In this document: positions 1 through 11,418 of the stretch, piece after piece
Layout: each line of letters starts with the position of its first letter
Position numbering within the stretch: position 1 is the first letter of the stretch
Assembly (NCBI GenBank): GCA_014925825.1
Contig: JACGCK010000006.1
Coordinates: 744,001 to 808,000 of the forward strand
Direction: 5' to 3'
Source: Pholiota molesta
Lineage: Eukaryota > Basidiomycota > Agaricomycetes > Agaricales > Strophariaceae
DNA: 64,000 bases
Notes under the pieces: generated by a model
The model's input: only the letters and a program-made list of their open reading frames with translations
The model's database searches: none
Told to the model about the DNA's origin: nothing
Translations under genes and position numbers: made by a program

Positions 1-576
1 AGGGGCGGGCACAGAATGGAGAAGCGAGAAGGAACGGAATTGTAGATGTCGGTGAATTGAGGTAACGCCGTCAGTCAGGGAAGCGGTCGGAATGGGGTAG
101 TGACACGACAGCAGGATCTGGATACGTGTCCTGTACACACCCAAGGGGGATTTGGCAGAAAGAAGATAGCGTCGACTGGCCTTGGATGTTATGGGCCAAG
201 CTGCGGGGAATATCATGGGGACGTGATGTTCTGACCCCGACGTATCGCAGGTTCCGATGTTGATTTCTCTGGAATGTCGAGGTATTGCCGCTCCAGGCTG
301 GGGCGGATTGCAACCTGCGCACACTCCTTTTTCACTCCGTAAATATATTCTCAGCTATGGGAACCCCAGTCCGGAATTGCGATCGTACGTGACCATGAAA
401 GAAAAGGGTTATCGGCCTTACCGCAGTCCAGTGTCTGACTCCGGCGTCTGGAAGGCTCTCGATCCGCTTTCTCTTCCGCGCACCCAACCGAAGCAGCTCG
501 CACCACAATTATTCGTTGATACCAATCATGACCACTATGTGCCAGTACGAGGTGGCTCACATCTTACGGTATTATT
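1..576. other. Left edge, no gene recognised
   Basis: The left edge lies downstream of the 3' end of the iron-dependent dehydrogenase gene. Open frames exist on both strands: a 113-codon plus frame from 257 runs into the 3' end of that gene, and there is an 83-codon minus frame at 71-322. Neither shows a family motif or matching splice sites, so I do not call a gene. A neighbouring gene could begin outside the window. Confidence 0.5.
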
Positions 577-2172
577 CTACAATTTGAGAGGAATATAGAG
601 GCTTTCAAGCAGTTGAACTACCTTGGGCAACTGCGGATCGTCATCCCTCCCCAAAGCTTCCTTAGCGATGCGGGATAAATCCTCCTTTGGTACATTATAC
701 TGCGCAAGTGTTGATTGAAGACCCAAATTAATTACCAGTCTGATCACAATGAAATCAACTTATTAGGTAGAATTGTCTGAATATGGTCTACTCACTCGTT
801 AATGAGGGTCGCCAAACGACGAACGTCTCCATCAATTGAACCGGTCGAAGGTTCGCGCAGCTGGAACAATGAAGCTGCGAGTGCCTTCTTGTCGATCTCT
901 GAAGCAACTTCCGCTTTCAAGCGAACAGTGGGCGCCAATGTAAGACACTGCACAAATATTAAGCTTTTTAACTTTTAGAGTCAAGGAGGCAAACCTACCG
1001 AGGTTATACCATGGGGAATTCCGTATCTCGCTCCCAATTTATGGCCGAGAGCATGGGATAGGCCCAAAGCACTATTTCCTAACAGCATTAAAATCGGACA
1101 TGGACAGGGAGCTGCATCTTGCAGAATTACCTGTATCTTTCGAGCTTAATCGGCCATATGCTCATCCACGATGCAAGTTGCAGCATTTGGCGAGCCTCGA
1201 TGTTGCTTGGGTCTGCTTTTGACGCAGGAAGGTATTTGAACAAATCTGCTATTGCCGCATAGCAAAGAACTTTCTGGGGATGGGTGATTAGAGGTCTGTA
1301 CAAATTCTCTGATGGGAGATTAGCATATATGTAGAACTCCCAAATAATCCTTGTCTTATCGACTTGAACTGACCAACAGCATGATCCAAAGCCCTAATGC
1401 CGGTGGAAAGCCTGTTATATATAACTCTGAGATTAGGCTGAATATGTCAAGCAGACACATGGGAAGCGCACCAGAGTCTTTCTGGCGTGGCCAAAGTTAG
1501 CTCAGAATCAAGGATGATTCCAGCAGGTGCCAACTCTGGGGAAGAAACGGCGACTTTGACACCCTCATCATTCGTGAAGCCAGCACCAACCTGAAATACA
1601 GCTCAAGTTTCAAACAAGCATGGCGCGAAAATAGCGCACAACTCACGGTATATTCAGCCGCACTGAGTGTAGTGGGAATAGCAATTTGAGGAGGGGTTTT
1701 GCCGCCTACCTCTAGCTGAATATTATATAGGATTGCCTTTGCAGCATCTATGGGCGAGCCACCGCCAACAGCGACAATACAATCGCACCCAGTCTCCTTG
1801 TAGTGTTTTATTCCTTTACGTATCCCGGCGATGGGAGAGTGTTCTCCGATTTCAAAGAAGGTCGCGCCCCATGCATTACGCTCCTTCAGAATGGCTTCTA
1901 CCGTTCGGACTACATCGGTCTGTCAAGATATCATATGCGTATGTCAAGAATCAGCGCAAATGAAAGCAAGCATCTTGCAACGCACTCGCCTTTTCGTGCA
2001 GGCTTTTTCCGGTGACGATAAGAGCCTTCTTGACTCCAAGTGTAATTAATAGCTTTGGTAATGCTGTCTTGGTCGAGCCTGGACCGTAGAACACGCCTTT
2101 GAGAGTGTCTGTCCAACTATACGCGCCCTCCAATGGCGATGAATCAAAGGTAGTAGTGTCTAGACTGGACAT
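577..2172 (-). CDS. Iron-dependent alcohol dehydrogenase / maleylacetate reductase family enzyme
   Basis: NAD(P)H-dependent oxidoreductase of the type III (metal-binding) alcohol dehydrogenase fold; members include maleylacetate reductase, which reduces maleylacetate to 3-oxoadipate in aromatic ring catabolism. About 400 residues from about 8 exons. Exon 1 (2172-1990) has the nucleotide-fold start with FGPGS. Exon 2 (1919-1647) has GGGSPIDAAKA and PTTLSAAEYT, which favours the maleylacetate reductase subgroup. Later exons give RLWLSTGIRALDHAVE and GLSHALGHKLGARYGIPHG, carrying the metal-ligand histidines, and the end reads VVQLLESLYIPLKL before the stop at 577-579. Intron 1 is GC-AG. The donor after LERY joins best to an acceptor at GAAATAG, because the upstream TTAG would give a stop. 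It is divergent from the flavin-reductase-like gene. Family is firm; the exact substrate is inference. Confidence 0.85.
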
Positions 2173-2471
2173 AGCGGAACACTAGCAGAAAGAAGGAAGA
2201 GCTGGAGGTCTGTGGGATCTTAAACAAAGGAACTGGGTTTGCTTACTGATAGCTTAGAAATTGCTCAGCTATCCGGTAGATCGATCATACTTGAGAAGAG
2301 GAAACTGACATCATGGGATCCCGTAATGCTTGCCCAAGCCCCTGTACAGTGTGAGTTTTATGCCATTCCTAGCCAGTTACAATAGATTCCGGCGTCGGCT
2401 TCTGCACACGCCTTGCCTCCCGCCTCTCCACCTCGTTAACTTGTTCGCGAAGGTCAGCAATCATTGAGGCG
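2173..2471. promoter_or_regulatory. Shared divergent promoter region
   Basis: These 299 bases separate the start codons of the maleylacetate-reductase-like gene (minus) and the flavin-reductase-like gene (plus). No convincing TATA box or named operator is visible. The head-to-head arrangement makes joint regulation possible, but that is inference from geometry only. Confidence 0.5.
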
Positions 2472-3704
2472 ATGAACTTAGTGGTCCAGAGAAGATTGCA
2501 AGATTCATTTTCATTTCGCTTCCGTTCATACACGGTCACGGGAGCGCGTCAATGGAGTCGGCATCCCACGCGCTGCAATTCATCAACGCCAGCCTCAAGA
2601 CCAACATTTAATTTCCACTCTACGTTCACCTATGTCAAGCCGCCTGCAGCCGAATGGCGTCTAGGAGACGGTCAAAAGCATGAAATGGTCGAATGGGAAA
2701 AGGCTCATGGCATCAGCAGCGCAAACAGGAAGACATGGGACCTCACGAACACAGACTCGGAGGATACGAGGTACTTATTGGACCCCAGGTTTGGAAATGA
2801 ACGCTGTTTTCTGAATCGGATGAAAGGAATGCCTACCGACTCTTGACGTCCGCCATAATTCCTCGTCCAATCGCGTTGGTATCCACGCTGTCGGACAGTG
2901 GTCACCCAAACCTTGCACCATTTAGGTACGTCCTGGATATATGATAACATTATCATCATTACGCTGACCTCGCCGTTTAAGTTACTTCTCTATGGTAGGC
3001 TTGCCTCTGGCTGACTTGGCCTTACAGATAAGTTACTAATCTTTCTAGGTTGCACACAATCCACCAATGGTTAGCGTATCGTTCAGCTTGTCCACACGCA
3101 GACCAAAGGATACAAGAAACAATATCATTTCTACCAAAGAATTCACGGTCAGCATAATTACGGAATCCTTTGTTGAAGCTGCGAATTCCACATCTGTCGA
3201 ATCTCCTGCAGACACGGATGAGTGGATTATCAGTGGCTTAACTAAAGAGAAGAGCGTATGTCTTCATTCCTTGACTCTTCGGCTTTGTGATTGACTGGAT
3301 GTCTCCATGTCAGAGTGCAGTGAGGCCTCCATATGTCCGAGAGAGCCCCATTGGCATGGAATGCGAGGTTCGTGGGCAATGGCTGCAGCTTCTTATTGAC
3401 TCCTATCCGTGTCTGTCCAGCTTATTAACGCCTAACACAGCTATATAGCTTTCAGGACATTAGGCCGTCTCCTTCATCAGAACCTACAACGACGATAGTG
3501 CTAGGTCTTATTAAGAAGATCCATGTCCGTGAATCTGTTCTCAGTGAAGATGGCATAAGCATCGATCCAGGAAAATTACGACCCGTCGCGCGTCTCGGAG
3601 GCACGACCTATGCCAGATTGTTGGAAGGTTTTGATCTGCCTCGGATTTCATGGAGAGCTGTTAAAGATGAATACCCAAATCTCGCGAAGCGGAGAGATGG
3701 CTGA
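2472..3704 (+). CDS. Flavin-reductase-like FMN-binding split-barrel protein (DIM6/NTAB type)
   Basis: A flavin reductase-like protein of the FMN-binding split-barrel superfamily, the fungal flavoprotein oxygenase DIM6/NTAB group. Six exons (2472-2770, 2827-2925, 2982-2994, 3049-3255, 3314-3367, 3441-3704) total 936 nt, giving 311 residues with every phase consistent. The core reads AIIPRPIALVSTLS, NLAPFSYFSMVAHNPP, SVSFSLSTRRPKDT, TKEFTVSIITE and ends with LRPVARLGGTTYARL, all typical of the family. Exon 3 is only 13 nt and encodes YFSM. The start gives an arginine-rich, acid-free N-terminus of about 40 residues that could be a mitochondrial presequence; a later start cannot be excluded. Such proteins either supply reduced flavin to a partner monooxygenase or act as stand-alone FMN enzymes; the sequence does not say which. 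Confidence 0.85.
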
Positions 3705-4287
3705 TCTCATCCATTTGTGATTTTTTTTTACACACAGGATATGTCCTGATTCTCTGATGTGGGCAACTGAATTTGCAATGTGCTATGTATGACATATCAT
3801 AGAAGAGTGTAGACAGAAGAAGGCAGATAGACCATGTCAAACTATGCTATCGATGCGATCGATAGACTGTAAAGAAAGAACGTTGGAAGGCGAAGGACTT
3901 GAAATGGATTCTGCCACCTCAGGTGCTTTAAAAAGAATCGAAGACGGAATTGTAGCCGGTGACCCGTGCGCTTGGTTATTGCACAAATTGAAGTTCATCA
4001 GATTCATTATCGGGGAAGGAGGGCGAAGACGGTATATCAGGGATTGGGCGGAAGCAAAAGCGACCACGTGTTTGCTATAGCACCTGAAGCCAGTGTCCAG
4101 TTTTGTTCTTCACCACATTCTGTTCGAACACGCCTGCTCCTCCCCTCCGTACGCGGGTACCACCCCTGTAAGCCTACCACAAGCAGCCAGACCTCGCCGT
4201 AGGCGAGTACTCCACCAGTCAGTCACCCCCCCTCATGTCACTCGGCATTCGCCAACCTCAGCGCTTAATCTTCGATTCTAGGCTGCA
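3705..4287. other. Intergenic, promoter of the Sec7/PH gene
   Basis: Holds the 3' flank of the flavin-reductase-like gene and the 5' flank of the Sec7/PH gene. A T-rich tract follows the stop near 3721. The last 200 bases are pyrimidine-rich, as expected of a fungal 5' leader. Short frames here (for example 3844-4080) have no recognisable motif. Confidence 0.5.
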
Positions 4288-7200
4288 ATGGCAGATCACG
4301 AGAAACCTCCCTCGAGAGCTGAACAGAGGATGGCTGCCGTCGCAAAACTAAAACGCGCGGCGTCGCTCCCCAGAATGAAAGACGGGCGCAGACCGCCTAT
4401 GCATGTCGAAGCGGTCAGTGAGGGCGAAAAGGTACCAAGCGAAGAGGACAAAGTAGCAAGCGAAGAGGACAATGTGAAGGGCGAGGCCGAGCAAAACCAC
4501 GCCGATGACCAGCAGGAGATGGCGCAGGTCGAGCTGAAGTTGTCGGACCCTGACAGTGATCATCTTTCGGCACCAACAGAAAAAACTGCGGAACTCGACC
4601 TGGAGGCAGACACTGAGTTTGAGGAGCGTCCCCTTTCGCCAACTACAGTCTTTAAAAAGCGGCGGTCGAGGTCTCGCTCGCGGTCAAGAGGCTCCAAGGA
4701 CCTCAAAGGAAAATTCAAAATCCCACAATCCCCTGTCCCTCAAATCGCGGGCGACTCCTCCCAAGATGAAAATCCCCCAGTGCCAATACCCGCTATGCTC
4801 CCTATGGTCCCTCCGCTATTATCACCAGTACCGCATTTCCCATTTCTGCAACAGTCTCGCTTCCTGCGATCTCCTCCACCCACAACGCCAGACATGTCAC
4901 TATTCTATCCAGGGACATCACCATCAACACCGCTACCTACTCTGGAGGACCTGCAGAAGGGTCTAATGCGCTCAAATAGTGCCGGCAGCTCAGCCGCAGC
5001 AGGCCGAAGAATGGCAATGCACAAACTGACGGGAGGCACAGAAACTTATGACCCATCGCCGTCTCCAACGCCACCTCCCTTTCTGCCGAAACTCAGCCGC
5101 AATAACACAGTATCTGGGGGCGAACGTATTGCTGCGCGGCAGAACATGCTGAGTCGCCTCGGCACTCGGATTACGAAGGAGGCTGACGCAGAGGCTGCGA
5201 GTGGTGCTGAGGACAGAGGTGCTGCTTCTCCAACCCCGAAACGCCGTAGAAGGCGATCTCGGCGAACATCGACTACCGCGAATCAATATATAACGGTATC
5301 TGATTCGGATTTCACTTCTACCAATCCAAATACACCGGCCGTCCTACCGACACCACTACCTACTCTTCAAAACCATTATGCTGAACTCCGTGCGCAATCT
5401 ACCACTCCTAATCAGCTTTCGAGTTCTCGAAATCACAGTAATGAGCGCATATCAGAAGGAACGACACCCCCGCCTCCGCTTCCAACTCACCATGATTTCG
5501 ACGAAACATCCAAAGGACAAGAGCAAACACGGCGAAGAAGTGTCCTTGTGGAAGATCAGGATGATGAAGACAGGGAAGAGTCTCTCCCGCAGAGATACAA
5601 TGACCAGCCGGGGACGCCGCAATATACCTTTCTTGAAAACCTTCGTGCACACAACGCCTCACAAACGCCTTCCAATAATTCTGCAGACTCTAGGGCACCA
5701 TCTGCTATTGGCGTACCCATATTTTTCAGTCAAAGGGCGCCATCGAGAAACGAAACGTTCCCTACTAGCGCTTTTACTCCCGTTGTGAAAGAGAAGCCTC
5801 TGAGTGACGAGGATGAGGAGCAAGTTTTGTATCCTGCTACTGTGGCTCGACCCCGCACGCCGTACACGAATATGGTGGATACATATGATCGCGAAATCAG
5901 CTGGGTTGCATCTCCAGGTATGTATATTTTTCTACAATTATTACATAGCTAAAAAGAACATTAGTCCCAGAGATTCGCATGCCAATTGACGACGATGACG
6001 ATGACGATGAGGAAGTTGATCATGAAGTAGAGGTGCAAGTCGGCCCCGAAGAGGATGATGGGGATGAAGCTCCACCGTCAGCGACCTCCTCAAATAGTTT
6101 CTCGCCCGAGGCATTTGATGATACCTCTCCTCGTGCATCATCCAGCTCGAAGAGCATCTTGGTCGAGTCGGAAACTTCCCCAGAAAACCTCAATTCCTAC
6201 ATCCCCGCATCCCCATCATCGCCTGCCCCGTTCTCGCACCCTCCTTCAGTCGATGGCTCAGTCTCGCCCCAGTTCTTCCCAACACGGCTATCCGTTGCTT
6301 CTCGCATACAAAGCGTTGGTGATCGCTCGCCCTTGCCCGCCGAGTATTCAGAATGGGAAGATAAGTATAGCACCGCTGATTCGTCCAAACGCGAGCCTTC
6401 TGCCAGCCCTTGGGAAAAAGCCAAAAACATGTTTTCAAGGGCCGGATCAAGCACGGGCAGGCGGTCTCGCACAAACAGCATCGTTACGCGCGAGCGACGG
6501 GATCATACTGATTCTAGCATTAGTCGAGAAAGTGGCGCCAGCATCACCAGTGGCAAGACGGATAAAGGCGATTCACCAGGACTTTCAGCGCAAGTGCAAG
6601 TGCAAGCCCCGCAGTTGATGCAGACCCCGTCTGCTTCGGCTTCTATTCTGTCACTTGCACCTCATTTGCCCCCTCCTCGAGGCAGCGTGTCGCCTATTCC
6701 ACCGCCTTCTTCGACCGATATGTCTAAATATCAGAATGCGAAGCTCTTCCCGTTCCCAGGCATGTTAAAGTTAGAGGAAGAGCGACGCGCGAAGGTCCCT
6801 ACCAGCCCGGATTTTTCTATGCAATCGAACGCTCAGGAAGACATGCAGGCCCCACCTATTGGGTATTCATTCTCGAATACACCCACACAAACGCCTGATA
6901 TGCAGAAAGACCGCAAACTGTCCCCTCAGAACTCCGAAACGCGTCTCTTTACCGGATATGGTGCGGATGCCACAAACGCCAGTCCTTCCTCGCCATATTA
7001 TCCGGATTACATCGACGTATCTCCCTCCCCTCAACAAAATGGAACGAGCTACAATTTGAAGCTGCCCACTACTCTTCCTGGTGTGAAGCAATGGCTGAGC
7101 AAGAATTCGAAGAAAAAGACGGCGACTCCTCCTTCGTCTACTCCGGGAACTGTGTCATTTTCACCTATTCCGGTCATGGATTCTCCAAGCTCTCAATTTT

Positions 7201-9476
7201 CGAACAAGTTGTCCGATATCTTCGGAAAGAAGAACAACGAGACAAATAATGAGTGGGAAGTAAACCGATCTGGGCCATCCAACTATGAAAATAATACATT
7301 TAGAGAGAATGAGCTACCATCACCCTCGGGAAATGGCACTCCTGTTACCGATGCGAACCTGATGTACGTCGTTTACGATGCGGAGAAGGTTCAGGCCTCA
7401 ATACCTCACAACATCCCACCTCTCGACTTCAGCGCTGGGCGTAGCTCGCCATTTAAATTCCCCAACGAACTTTCAGTCGCGACGAGGCTCGCAGCAGCTA
7501 CACCCGATCCTTCTTCTATTAGTGATTATCCCGCACCCACCGCTTCGGAATCCTCGTCGACGACATCGTCCCAATCATCTTCGGGTGTCAATAAGGGACA
7601 ACTTGTGCTCGACCGTCTTGATGAAAACCTCTCGAAAGGGTTCAGGAGTCCGATGTGGTCATCTACTATCGACGACCCACCTCGGAAACTCGTCCTGTCT
7701 TCGCCTGTACTTCAAGTCGTCAACCCCAACACGGTGAAGGATCGGTTCCTCTTCCTTTTCAATGACATCCTCGTCATCGCAAAGCCTGTAACTTTTGATC
7801 AGGATAGCCTCATGGATACCTACAAATTGAGCCTACCAGACAGAAAGTATACTGTGAAGAGTGTGGTGCAATTGCGAAATATACGATTCTGTGCGGATCG
7901 ATCAGAAGTGCAGGGGAAGTCCCCAGCCGCTGGTCCTCGTAATACTCTTCTGCGCTCCTTCGTGGTCCAATTTTCCAAGGAGCCAGACCACGCCATTGCA
8001 GCGTTGTTTTCAAAGTCGAACGTTCAAGATAATCCCGCCCTGCTCGGACAGCTGTTGTTCAAGACGCTGGAGTTGGATAGAAGCCGGCTAGGAGAATACC
8101 TGTCCAGGAAGACGTCGAAAGCCGTGCTGAAATCCTATCTCGACAGCTTCGGATTCGCGGGCTTGCGGGTGGACGTCGCATTACGTGTGTTCCTTCATTC
8201 GATCAACGTTTCTCGCTTTTCGCAGTCCTATGGTGCCCTCGAACATCTTCTAGAGTCTTTTGCCAGCCGGTGGTACGAAGCCAATGCGAAGTTTGTGGCG
8301 TACGACAAGGACATGGCCGCTCGTCTCGTGTGGGCGCTTGCTCAACTGAATGAACGCCTACACGGTGCGATCACGGATGAGCCTGGACCCACAGACCACA
8401 TTCGCCGCAATGTCACAAGCAAAGAATTCCTCGAGGCGTTCCGAAGGTATGATGCGCGCTACTTAGTTTCCGATGAATTACTGCAGGAACTCTACCGTTC
8501 AATATTCCACGAGCGCCTCTGCCAGGCAATCCCTAGTTCTCTGACCGGTGGCGCACAAGATACACCCGTTACGATCAAGCGCCCTTTGCCAAGCAGACTC
8601 ACTTACAAGGCACAATCCGAACCCATCGTTTTCCGATTACCGCAGGCTGATCCTGGACTAACGATTGAACTTTATGGCCAAGACATGATTTTCGACCCAC
8701 CTGTGCTACAATTCACGAAGTCCTCAGAAGCATCTTTCCGCATCATGGGAACGTCGCTAGGTTCGAAGTCCATTACTATGTGTCGATCAGGACCGAACGC
8801 AATCAAATATTCCGGTATTCCTCTAAGCCATACCATCGTTGTTGAACGTGCTTTCATGCGCAATACTTTCCAACTCGCCTTTGTCAACCAGTCGGGAGCA
8901 AAACGGAGATACATGTTTAGCGTGGACGATCCAATTATCAGGAATGAATGGGCCAAATCTCTGCTGCGTCACATTGAATCCTCGACAGCATCTGCCTTCT
9001 CGATGCCTGGTGTACCCTCTCACGATGCACTGAAATTCCGTAAAGCTGCAGACGCTGTTGCATTCAAGGTTCTTCAGGATACCTTGATGGGAAATTACAC
9101 CCCATCCCATCGGATTACTGGTTCCTATTCGACGCAAAATAGCACCAACGGTGCCAGTCCGCCCCACCTTGCCGGATCCACTATGCCATTCGCGGGCTCT
9201 GCCCATGCACGGTCGAAATCACGCAGCAGGGTCTACCACCGACACGGGGCGGGTAGGAATGAGCTGGAGCTTGCAGATCGGCTACAGAACACCTCGCTTG
9301 AGAGTAACGATTCAACGCCAGAGTCGAGCGATAAGGCTATCACGCCTGAACAGCTCGACAGTTCTCTCTGGACTGCTCGTGATCTCGAGATGCACTGTCA
9401 GCAGAATAGCTCGGTTACGCTCGTTCTCTCGTATTTGCAGGTTGGCTCGCCTGATAGTCCCGCAGTTCCGTCTTAG
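4288..9476 (+). CDS. Large Sec7/PH domain protein, Arf-GEF-like
   Basis: Two exons (4288-5917 and 5965-9476) joined by a 47-bp intron encode about 1713 residues. Residues 1-1100 are Ser/Pro/Arg-rich and probably disordered, with an acidic DDDDDDDEE stretch just after the junction. At about 1110-1230 there is a PH-like segment (KDRFLFLFNDILVIAKP). At about 1235-1400 lies a Sec7 domain: LLFKTLELDRSRLGEYL, VLKSYLDSFGFAGLRVDVAL and NVTSKEFLEAFRRYDARYL match the family order. A second PH-like region follows at about 1420-1555, ending RNEWAKSLLRHIE. Sec7 domains exchange GDP on Arf GTPases at Golgi or plasma membranes; this architecture resembles fungal Sec7-PH proteins such as yeast Syt1. The helix that normally carries the catalytic glutamate (FRLPGEAQ in active enzymes) reads INVSRFSQSYG here, so exchange activity is doubtful. 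No frame break over 5 kb, so the gene is under selection. Confidence 0.85.
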
Positions 9477-10399
9477 TATTTGCATCCACCTATATCGGTT
9501 TCATAGTACGTCACGCTATCTCTCGTCAAATGATCGCCTTCTAATCATCTAATTTTTTTCCCTGCAGTTATACTGTATCTCTATGTCGTCGTCACTCTCT
9601 ATGTTTCTTTATAATTCATGTATGCAGTTGCCATGTCGTTCATTCTAAGCTACCAGTTATCATGGGACGGTCCTCACCTATCCACCTCTCTTTATGCTAC
9701 TTGTTTCAATTTTTCGCACGTTCTCTCATCACCACATCTTTCTTGAATATTAAGTATATACAGATATTTATTCCGAATCCTGATACTCCCGTATGTTTCT
9801 TACTGATATGTTTGTATCATTTGTTTAGCACTCAACAGTTTTGGATAGAAGTTTCGCCCAATCTACACACACTTATATTAAACCTAACGTAAAAATACTC
9901 GAATCAGATTTATTCGCCTTCAATTCCTAACAAATTAGATTGCGATGCCTACACAATCAGTGGAATCAGCTGTTTATGTTTCATCTAACCTAAGCCGCAG
10001 AGCGCCAGGAACTGCTGTGCGGCAACGTGGTCGTTAAGCCCCCCAATAATCATCAACATCATGTTTCCATCGAGCTGCTGGCCATGACGAGATCAAACAC
10101 ACGCCGCCCTTTTATTATTAAAGTTAAACGTGGAGGCCTCAATTTGATCTACAAATGGGCAAAACGAGACGCTGAATAGGCATTGACGAAGGTGCGTGAG
10201 CAGCTATCTCATCGCATGGCTATCGTGCTCGCACAACGCGGCGATGAGCTGATCCCTATAAATTTCCCCAGACAGCCACCTGTCTCGGAGTAAACGTCCC
10301 TCCTGGAGAGCATAACATATTAGACTAGGCTGAGCTTAGCGCTTCCATCCCCTCTGTGCTCCTTCCCGTTCGCCACCGCCATCGAACCTATCTTCGACA
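9477..10399. other. Intergenic between Sec7/PH and J-like genes
   Basis: Contains the 3' flank of the Sec7/PH gene, AT-rich through about 9950, then the promoter side of the J-like gene with a TATA box at 10257. The frames at 9662-9892 are low-complexity and unrecognised. No RNA gene or repeat is visible. Confidence 0.5.
10257..10263 (+). promoter_or_regulatory. TATA box candidate for the J-like gene
   Basis: TATAAAT lies about 140 bases upstream of the ATG at 10400, followed by a pyrimidine-rich leader. The position fits a fungal core promoter. The motif is short, so this is suggestive only. Confidence 0.4.
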
Positions 10400-11293
10400 A
10401 TGACAGAAATTCGTCACACCACTTCTACACCTGGACCTCACCAGCGACGGCCAAGGCAACCATTGCCTCAATCATACTCCCATTCCCATTCACCCGCCGT
10501 CGAGGCAACGCGCGTCACCCTCCCTTGGGAGCACATGACCAAAGCCTACGCTTGGGTTGCAGATCAAGAAGAACTCATGAAGGGAAAGAAACGCAGCATC
10601 AAGACCGAGGACTGGGTGCGCGAGCAACAATACATCCTCCACCCTAAAACCCATGACTACGCAGCCGCACGACCGCGAGCGAACAAGATCCGTAGACAGG
10701 AATGGGAGGAGCTCATCTACGTGTACGGAATCGAGGCAGACCAGTGGATGAAGCAAGAGGCGCGCGCCCGCCGGATCGCAGAGGAGCGAGAGAAAGCGAA
10801 GATTCGGATCCAGGATGAGCTGCGCAGGATTGAGATGCGCTATCAGGAGAAACGCGACGCCGAAGCCCGCGATCGTGAAGAGCGCCGGAAGGTTGTCACA
10901 GAACGACGCGAGAAGGAGGCGCGCGACCGCGCTAAATTAGACAAGCTAATTCTGGATGCATGGACGAACTACGAGACACGTTGGACAGCGCTGGCGTCGT
11001 CTTCGGAGCCTTTAGAGTTCAAGAAGACACCGTGGCCGGTAATTATACCACCCAGAAATACGGGCGACATCACGCGAGACGCGATTGTCGCGTTCCTTTT
11101 CTCCCCACTGCATTCGCAAAAGCAGACGCGCAAGGACCGGATTCGGAGCGCGCAGCTACGGTGGCACCCCGACAGATTCCGACGGTTCGCTGGACGGATA
11201 CCCGAGGGAGAGCGGGAGGGGGTGGAGGAAGGGGTTGGGATAGTGGCTCGGATTCTCAACGAGCTCATGGAGAAAGAAAAAAGGAAATTGTAA
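10400..11293 (+). CDS. J-domain-like (HPD) coiled-coil protein, NFKBIL1-like C-terminus
   Basis: Intronless 297-residue protein. Residues 1-110 are polar. Residues 110-190 form a long charged helix rich in Arg and Glu (REERRKVVTERREKEARDR), probably a coiled coil. The C-terminal 80 residues hold IRSAQLRWHPDRF, containing the HPD tripeptide of J domains, in the short context seen at the end of NFKBIL1-type proteins; the rest of a canonical DnaJ domain is not evident. A role as an Hsp70 co-chaperone or in RNA processing is possible by analogy, but I would only call it a J-like HPD protein. It sits 125 bases upstream of MIA40 on the same strand with its own TATA box. Confidence 0.75.
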   Translation: MTEIRHTTSTPGPHQRRPRQPLPQSYSHSHSPAVEATRVTLPWEHMTKAYAWVADQEELMKGKKRSIKTEDWVREQQYILHPKTHDYAAARPRANKIRRQEWEELIYVYGIEADQWMKQEARARRIAEEREKAKIRIQDELRRIEMRYQEKRDAEARDREERRKVVTERREKEARDRAKLDKLILDAWTNYETRWTALASSSEPLEFKKTPWPVIIPPRNTGDITRDAIVAFLFSPLHSQKQTRKDRIRSAQLRWHPDRFRRFAGRIPEGEREGVEEGVGIVARILNELMEKEKRKL

Positions 11294-11418
11294 TATGTAC
11301 CACCTATTTGTACTTGTTTCTTTCGGGAGCCCCTAACGTATGACACACACATTGGGCTTAATAAATAATTTCGGCATCTTTTCTCAAGCTTACTCAGTCC
11401 CCTCCTCGACCTCCTCCA

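Noticed and set aside
257..598. 113-codon plus-strand frame at the left edge
   Set aside because: It overlaps the coding 3' end of the dehydrogenase gene, has no motif I know and no splice partner.
2835..2846. Early stop of the 2472 frame
   Set aside because: It lies beyond the GT donor at 2771 and is in the frame that splicing leaves; the spliced frame continues into AIIPRPIALVS.
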